Below, in pieces: positions 1 to 4,470 of a DNA stretch of 7,073 nt. Every line of letters begins with the position of its first letter. Positions within the stretch are counted from its first letter, which is position 1. The stretch comes from an uncultured Lachnospiraceae bacterium (GTDB lineage: Bacteria > Bacillota > Clostridia > Lachnospirales > Lachnospiraceae): NCBI GenBank assembly GCA_947177925.1, contig CAMWWJ010000175.1, positions 1-7,073 of the forward strand, read 5' to 3'. Position numbers and translations under genes: made by a program. The notes under the pieces are model-generated. The model had not been told where the DNA came from, made no database searches, and worked only from the letters and a program-made list of their open reading frames with translations.

Positions 1-11
1 TCATTTTTCAT

Positions 12-20
12 GGAAGGGAG
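12..20 (+). promoter_or_regulatory. Ribosome binding site of dnaN
   Basis: The purine-rich stretch GGAAGGGAG sits immediately upstream of dnaN, with 9 bases between its last G and the ATG at 30. It is a good Shine-Dalgarno match and supports that ATG. No other in-frame ATG occurs in the 29 bases upstream. The spacer between this site and the ATG is itself a DnaA-box match. Confidence 0.75.
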
Positions 21-29
21 TTATTCACA
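21..29 (+). promoter_or_regulatory. Candidate DnaA box abutting the dnaN start codon
   Basis: The nine bases TTATTCACA fit the DnaA-box consensus TTATNCACA exactly and differ from the strongest form, TTATCCACA, at one position. In Firmicutes, DnaA boxes cluster in the dnaA-dnaN intergenic region, which is where this lies if dnaA is upstream as expected. The box fills the spacer between the dnaN Shine-Dalgarno sequence and its ATG, so it may be the last box of the origin cluster. One site alone can arise by chance, and the rest of the intergenic region is not visible. Confidence 0.5.
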
Positions 30-1136
30 ATGAAATTAATTTGTAAGAAAGCAGATCTATTAAATGGTGTGCAGATTGTTTCCAAAGCAGTTCCTTCAAA
101 AACAACCATGCAGATACTGGAATGTATCTTAATAGATGCTTCAAGAGGTGTCATTACTTTAACCGCAAATGATATGGAACTTGGCATTGAAACAACAATA
201 GAAGGGGAAATTCTTGAAAAAGGCATTATAGCAATTGACGCAAAAATATTCCTTGAAATCATGAGAAAACTTCCTGATAATGATGTAACGATAGTAACGG
301 ATGAAAATTACCAGATAATGATAACCTGTGAAAAGTCTAAATTCAATATAAGCGGCAGATCAGGTGAAGACTTTTCTTATCTTCCAAATATTGAAAGAAA
401 TGAATCGGTTGCAATTTCACAGTTTACCTTAAAGGAAGTAATAAGGCAGACTATTTTTTCAATTTCCGATAATGATAATAATAAATTAATGACAGGAGAA
501 TTGTTTGAAATAAAGGAAAATGAATTAAAGGTAGTTTCTCTGGACGGACATCGTATTTCCATACGTAAGATTGAATTAAAAAATAACTACAATCAAATCA
601 AGGCAGTGGTACCGGGAAAAACATTAAATGAAATCAGCAAGATTTTAACCGGAGAAGCGGATAAGGATGTAAATATTTACTTTACGGATAAGCATATTGT
701 ATTTGAATTTGATAATACGATTGTTCTGTCAAGATTGATAGAAGGAGAATATTTTAAAATTGATCAGATGTTGTCTTCTGATTATGAAACAAAGGTGAAG
801 ATAAGCAAGAGAGAGTTTTTAAGCTGTATAGACAGGGCAACTCTTTTAGTAAAAGAAGGGGACAAAAAACCTATCATCATCAATATTACCGATGGAGAAC
901 TGGAATTAAAAATCAATTCTTCTATCGGAAGCATGAATGAGGATATTTCCATAGAGAAGCAGGGGAAGGATCTGATGATTGGATTCAATCCAAAGTTTTT
1001 GATTGATGCTTTAAAAGTAATAGATGAAGAGGAAATAGAAATTTATCTGGTAAATCCAAAGGCTCCCTGTTTTATCAAGGATGCAAAGGAAAGCTATATT
1101 TATTTGATTTTACCTGTAAATTTTACGGTGGCATAG
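30..1136 (+). CDS. dnaN: DNA polymerase III subunit beta (sliding clamp)
   Basis: This is the ring-shaped processivity clamp: two copies encircle DNA and tether the replicative polymerase, and they also recruit other repair and replication proteins. At 368 residues it matches the family (about 366-380) and should fold as three similar domains, roughly residues 1-120, 125-245 and 250-368. Recognisable family sequence includes the N-terminal MKLICKKADLL, the DGHR motif (D172-R175) that lines the partner-binding pocket, the domain-3 stretch GFNPKFLIDALKVID, and the terminal YLILPV strand. The start is ATG with a good Shine-Dalgarno sequence. The C-terminus is unusual: after LPV it reads NFTVA, where the E. 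coli and B. subtilis clamps have Arg at the first of these positions (here N364). The last three codons also carry the ribosome binding site of the next gene. It is probably transcribed with the downstream genes. The identification is secure. Confidence 0.98.
   Translation: MKLICKKADLLNGVQIVSKAVPSKTTMQILECILIDASRGVITLTANDMELGIETTIEGEILEKGIIAIDAKIFLEIMRKLPDNDVTIVTDENYQIMITCEKSKFNISGRSGEDFSYLPNIERNESVAISQFTLKEVIRQTIFSISDNDNNKLMTGELFEIKENELKVVSLDGHRISIRKIELKNNYNQIKAVVPGKTLNEISKILTGEADKDVNIYFTDKHIVFEFDNTIVLSRLIEGEYFKIDQMLSSDYETKVKISKREFLSCIDRATLLVKEGDKKPIIINITDGELELKINSSIGSMNEDISIEKQGKDLMIGFNPKFLIDALKVIDEEEIEIYLVNPKAPCFIKDAKESYIYLILPVNFTVA
1127..1131 (+). promoter_or_regulatory. Ribosome binding site of yaaA inside the dnaN coding sequence
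   Basis: GGTGG lies 6 bases before the yaaA ATG and within the last codons of dnaN (T366-A368). With only one base between the dnaN TAG and the yaaA ATG, a ribosome finishing DnaN could restart directly on yaaA. Coupling is inferred from the spacing; the match to the Shine-Dalgarno consensus is moderate. Confidence 0.5.
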
Positions 1137-1137
1137 C

Positions 1138-1347
1138 ATGGAAACAATAAAATTAAGAGATGAATTTATTAAATTAGGACAGGCATTAAAAGCAGCAGGG
1201 CTGGTAGAATCCGGAGTGGATGCAAAATTCGTTATTCAGGACGGCCTTGTAAAGGTGAACGGAAAAGTGGAAACACAAAGAGGAAAGAAGCTTTATGCCG
1301 GTGATGAGGTTTTCTTTGATGGAAAGACTATTCGGATTACGGAATAA
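1138..1347 (+). CDS. yaaA: S4-domain RNA-binding protein YaaA (RlbA-type)
   Basis: This 69-residue protein consists almost entirely of one S4 RNA-binding domain. The family pattern is visible in order: LGQALKAAGLVESG (about residues 13-26), AKFVIQDGLVKVNG, RGKKLYAGDEV, and a terminal hydrophobic strand. The layout and length closely match B. subtilis YaaA (71 residues), encoded at the same place between dnaN and recF. YaaA homologues are thought to act in ribosome assembly, and the S4 fold binds structured RNA; the exact role here is inferred from family and position. The gene starts one base after the dnaN stop and ends 20 bases before the recF GTG, so it is very likely co-transcribed and translationally coupled to dnaN. 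Such proteins are basic and cytosolic; no signal peptide or membrane segment is seen. The symbol yaaA is also used for an unrelated E. coli peroxide-stress protein, which this is not. Confidence 0.93.
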   Translation: METIKLRDEFIKLGQALKAAGLVESGVDAKFVIQDGLVKVNGKVETQRGKKLYAGDEVFFDGKTIRITE

Positions 1348-1367
1348 AATAAAGAATTGGTGAAATC

Positions 1368-2483
1368 GTGATAATTAAGTCTATTGAACTTGAAAATTTT
1401 AGAAATTATGAAACCCTTTCCCTTACCTTTGAAAGAGGCACTAATATTTTGTATGGTGACAATGCCCAGGGAAAGACAAATGTATTGGAAGCAATTTACG
1501 TTTCTTCTACTACCAAGTCCCATAAGGGCAGCAAAGATAAGGAAATTATCAATTTTGAAAAGGAAGAAGCCCATATCCGGACTTATTTAGAAAAGGAAGG
1601 CATGGAATATAAGGTGGACATGCACCTTAGAAAAAGTAAGTCTAAGGGAATTGCCATAAATGGGCAGAAAATTAAAAAGGCGGCAGAGCTTTTAGGACTG
1701 TTGAATGTAGTATTTTTTTCTCCGGAGGATTTGAATATTATCAAAAATGGTCCTTCCGAAAGAAGAAGATTCATGGATATGGAGCTTTGCCAGTTAGATA
1801 AGTTTTATCTTTACAATCTAAATCAATATAATAAAATCATTAACCAGAGAAATAAATTATTAAAAGATTTTTATAACAATCCGGATTTAAGAGATACCAT
1901 TCACATATGGGACAGCCAGCTTGTTTCCTACGGAAAAAAGATTATTGAACGAAGGGAAGCCTTTGTAAAACAGTTAAATGAAATTATTTATGATATACAT
2001 AAGAATCTTTCCGGTGGAAAGGAAGAGCTTTTCATACAATATGAGCCGGATGTAACGGTTTCTGACTTTGAAAATAAACTGGCAGCCAATCAGGAAAGAG
2101 ATATTCGGTTTAAGGTGACTTCCGTAGGGCCTCATAGAGATGATTTTTCTTTTCTTGTGAAAAGAAAATCTCCTTCTTTAGAAGAAGGAAAAGGACTGGA
2201 TATCAGAAAATATGGTTCCCAGGGACAACAGAGGACGGCGGCTCTTTCTTTAAAGCTTTCTGAAATTGAACTGGTTAAGAAAATCACAAATGATATTCCT
2301 GTTTTACTTTTAGATGATGTATTGTCAGAATTGGACAGCAACAGACAAAATTATCTGCTTAACAGCATTGGCGATATTCAAACAATCATTACATGTACGG
2401 GGCTTGATGAATTCATCAATAACCGATTTGAAATTGATAAAATATTTAAAGTAACAGACGGGATCATTCAGTCTGAAAATTAA
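1368..2483 (+). CDS. recF: DNA replication and repair protein RecF
   Basis: RecF is an SMC-like ABC ATPase that, with RecO and RecR, helps load RecA onto single-stranded gaps at damaged or stalled forks. The 371 residues carry every expected motif: Walker A G30-T37 (GDNAQGKT), the family motif FFSPEDLNIIKNGPSERRRF after a helical region, the ABC signature SQGQQR (284-289), Walker B VLLLDD (312-317) and the D-loop SELD (320-323). The start is GTG at 1368, chosen because it gives the standard N-terminus (IIKSIELENFRNY); the preceding GGTG, 5 bases away, is a weak ribosome binding site, so low expression is likely. Just before the signature, residues about K265-L277 replace what is normally about three residues (a short Asn-Gly turn), and the DNA there forms two adjacent hairpins. 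The reading frame is intact and the catalytic motifs are complete, so the protein should be functional. Confidence 0.97.
   Translation: MIIKSIELENFRNYETLSLTFERGTNILYGDNAQGKTNVLEAIYVSSTTKSHKGSKDKEIINFEKEEAHIRTYLEKEGMEYKVDMHLRKSKSKGIAINGQKIKKAAELLGLLNVVFFSPEDLNIIKNGPSERRRFMDMELCQLDKFYLYNLNQYNKIINQRNKLLKDFYNNPDLRDTIHIWDSQLVSYGKKIIERREAFVKQLNEIIYDIHKNLSGGKEELFIQYEPDVTVSDFENKLAANQERDIRFKVTSVGPHRDDFSFLVKRKSPSLEEGKGLDIRKYGSQGQQRTAALSLKLSEIELVKKITNDIPVLLLDDVLSELDSNRQNYLLNSIGDIQTIITCTGLDEFINNRFEIDKIFKVTDGIIQSEN
2142..2189 (+). repeat. Two back-to-back inverted repeats inside recF
   Basis: The first inverted repeat has a perfect 10-bp stem, 2145-2154 (TTTTCTTTTC) with 2159-2168 (GAAAAGAAAA), around the 4-base loop TTGT. 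It extends by two more pairs (2142-2143 with 2169-2170) past a bulged T at 2144. The second begins at the very next base: a perfect 8-bp stem, 2171-2178 (TCCTTCTT) with 2182-2189 (AAGAAGGA), around the 3-base loop TAG. Both encode protein in the recF frame (about D259-G274). Neither is followed by a U-tract, so they do not look like intrinsic terminators. They coincide with the apparent extra segment of RecF. Confidence 0.7.
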
Positions 2484-2518
2484 AAATGATAATGTGAAGT
2501 AAAAAGGAAAGAAATAGT

Positions 2519-2524
2519 AGGAGG
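2519..2524 (+). promoter_or_regulatory. Strong ribosome binding site of gyrB
   Basis: AGGAGG, part of TAGGAGGT at 2518-2525, is the full Shine-Dalgarno core and lies 7 bases before the gyrB ATG. It is the best ribosome binding site in the window and fixes the gyrB start. It contrasts sharply with the weak site before recF, suggesting gyrase is translated far more efficiently than RecF from a shared message. Confidence 0.9.
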
Positions 2525-2531
2525 TTATAAG

Positions 2532-4448
2532 ATGAGCGCTGAATACGGAGCAGACCAGATTCAGATTTTAGAGGGTCTTGAAGCAGTAAGAAAAAGACCG
2601 GGTATGTATATAGGAAGCACGTCAATAAGAGGATTACATCATTTAGTGTATGAAATCGTGGATAATTCCGTAGATGAAGCTTTGGCAGGTTTTTGTGATA
2701 CCATTGATGTTTCCATCAATCAGGATAATTCCATTACCGTAGTGGATAACGGCAGGGGAATTCCAGTTGGAATCAATCATAAAGCAGGAATTCCGGCAGT
2801 AGAGGTAGTATTTACTGTTTTACATGCCGGAGGAAAATTCGGCGGAGGAGGCTATAAGGTTTCCGGCGGGCTTCATGGCGTAGGCGCTTCTGTTGTAAAT
2901 GCTCTTTCTAACTGGCTTGAAGTAGAAATCTTTCAGGATGGCAAAGTTTACAGGCAGCGTTATGAAAGAGGACATGTTATTTATGCTTTAAAGGTAGTTG
3001 GAGAATGTGAACCGGAAAAAACAGGTACGAAGGTTACTTTTTTACCGGATGATACGATTTTTGAAGAAACGGTATTTGAATTTGATACGTTAAAACAAAG
3101 ACTTCGTGAAATGGCATTTTTGACGAAAAATCTTCGTATCCGTTTAAGGGATGAAAGATTAGAGGAGCCTCTTGTAAAAGAATTTCACTATGAAGGCGGC
3201 ATCAGAGAATTTGTCACTTATCTGAACAGGAGTAAAACGGCTCTTTATAGTGATGTAATGTATTTTGAAGGCAGCAGGGACAATGTATATGTGGAAGTTG
3301 CCATGCAGCATAATGATTCCTATACGGAAAGCTCCTACAGTTTTGTAAATAATATCAATACTCCGGAAGGCGGTACTCATCTTGCAGGATTTCGTAATGC
3401 TATTACAAAAACCTTTAACGATTATGCAAGGACCAACAAATTATTAAAGGATAGTGAAGCAAATCTTTCCGGTGAGGATATAAGGGAAGGTTTAACCGCT
3501 ATTGTAAGTATTAAAATAGAAGATCCCCAGTTTGAAGGGCAGACAAAGCAAAAGCTTGGCAATTCAGAAGCAAGAGGCGCAGTAGACAGCGTGGTAAGTG
3601 AACAGCTTACTTATTTCTTAGAGCAGAATCCTACAGTTGCAAAGATTATTTGTGAAAAGTCCATTCTGGCACAGCGGGCAAGAGAAGCTGCAAGAAAAGC
3701 AAGGGATTTAACAAGAAGAAAGACTGCATTAGAGGGAATGAGCCTGCCGGGCAAGCTGGCGGATTGTTCCGATAAGGACCCGAAAAACTGTGAGATTTAT
3801 ATTGTAGAGGGAGACAGTGCGGGAGGTTCCGCAAAAACTGCAAGGAGTCGGGCGACTCAGGCAATTTTACCTCTTCGTGGAAAGATATTAAATGTAGAAA
3901 AGGCAAGGCTTGATAAAATATATGCTAATGCGGAAATCAAGGCAATGATTACTGCATTTGGAACAGGCATACATGAAGATTTTGATATATCAAAGCTTCG
4001 TTACCACAAAATCATCATCATGACCGATGCGGATGTGGATGGCGCACATATCAGTACGCTGCTGCTTACATTTCTTTATCGTTTTATGCCGGATTTGATA
4101 AAAGAAGGTTATGTGTATCTGGCACAGCCTCCCCTTTATAAGCTGGAGAAAAATAAAAAGGTATGGTACGCCTACAGCGACGAAGAACTTGACGGTATAT
4201 TAAGGGAAGTAGGCAGGGATCAGAATAATAAGATTCAGCGTTATAAAGGACTTGGAGAAATGGATCCGGAGCAGCTTTGGGAAACTACCATGGATCCGGA
4301 ACACAGAATCTTACTTCGTGTTACTATGGATGAAGAAGCAGAATCGGAAATAGATCTTACATTTACCACTCTTATGGGTGATAAAGTGGAGCCGAGACGT
4401 GAATTTATTGAGGAAAATGCCAGATTCGTAAAAAATCTGGATGTCTAA
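2532..4448 (+). CDS. gyrB: DNA gyrase subunit B
   Basis: GyrB is the ATPase subunit of gyrase, which introduces negative supercoils using ATP. The 638 residues equal the usual Gram-positive length and lack the large insert of gammaproteobacterial GyrB. The GHKL ATPase domain shows the catalytic E41 and N45 (YEIVDNSVDEA), D72-G76 (DNGRG), K102, and the nucleotide-lid glycines G112-G118 (GGLHGVG). The transducer lysine is K339 in QTKQK. The TOPRIM domain carries metal ligands E426 (EGDSAGG), D499 and D501 (DADVDG). The C-terminal GyrA-contacting part has QRYKGLGEM (569-577) and the terminal RREFIEENARFVKNLDV, which favours GyrB over ParE, as does the adjacent gyrA. Q135 occupies the place of E. 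coli R136, the aminocoumarin contact. In TOPRIM, KTARSR (435-440) stands where E. coli has KQGRNR. The gene follows recF by 48 bases with no remB between them. Confidence 0.98.
   Translation: MSAEYGADQIQILEGLEAVRKRPGMYIGSTSIRGLHHLVYEIVDNSVDEALAGFCDTIDVSINQDNSITVVDNGRGIPVGINHKAGIPAVEVVFTVLHAGGKFGGGGYKVSGGLHGVGASVVNALSNWLEVEIFQDGKVYRQRYERGHVIYALKVVGECEPEKTGTKVTFLPDDTIFEETVFEFDTLKQRLREMAFLTKNLRIRLRDERLEEPLVKEFHYEGGIREFVTYLNRSKTALYSDVMYFEGSRDNVYVEVAMQHNDSYTESSYSFVNNINTPEGGTHLAGFRNAITKTFNDYARTNKLLKDSEANLSGEDIREGLTAIVSIKIEDPQFEGQTKQKLGNSEARGAVDSVVSEQLTYFLEQNPTVAKIICEKSILAQRAREAARKARDLTRRKTALEGMSLPGKLADCSDKDPKNCEIYIVEGDSAGGSAKTARSRATQAILPLRGKILNVEKARLDKIYANAEIKAMITAFGTGIHEDFDISKLRYHKIIIMTDADVDGAHISTLLLTFLYRFMPDLIKEGYVYLAQPPLYKLEKNKKVWYAYSDEELDGILREVGRDQNNKIQRYKGLGEMDPEQLWETTMDPEHRILLRVTMDEEAESEIDLTFTTLMGDKVEPRREFIEENARFVKNLDV
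4420..4440 (+). repeat. Short inverted repeat at the 3' end of gyrB
   Basis: A perfect 7-bp stem, CCAGATT (4420-4426) with AATCTGG (4434-4440), encloses a 7-base A-rich loop and ends 5 bases before the gyrB stop codon. It could form a weak RNA hairpin just ahead of the gyrA ribosome binding site. No T-run follows, so it is not an intrinsic terminator. The stem is short enough to be chance and also encodes the conserved end of GyrB. Confidence 0.35.
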
Positions 4449-4470
4449 GCAGAATGGAGAATAGATAAGA

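Noticed and set aside
1723..1739. Run of seven T followed by GGAGGA inside recF, resembling a slippery site or internal ribosome binding site.
   Set aside because: It encodes the invariant FFSPEDLN motif, the frame continues intact, and no in-frame ATG follows at suitable spacing.
2487..2493. TGATAAT as a possible -10 element of a gyrB promoter in the recF-gyrB gap.
   Set aside because: No acceptable -35 hexamer lies about 17 bases upstream; an AT-rich spacer easily yields such a match. A separate gyrB promoter is plausible from B. subtilis but not supported here.
2657..2665. Reverse-strand near DnaA box (CGTGGATAA) in gyrB, with a second (AGTGGATAA) at 2741-2749.
   Set aside because: Each has one mismatch to the consensus and arises from codons for the conserved Val-Asp-Asn of the ATPase motifs, so the protein sequence explains them.
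4454..4468. Four-codon open frame between gyrB and gyrA.
   Set aside because: Too short, without its own ribosome binding site, and overlapping the gyrA Shine-Dalgarno region; chance is sufficient.
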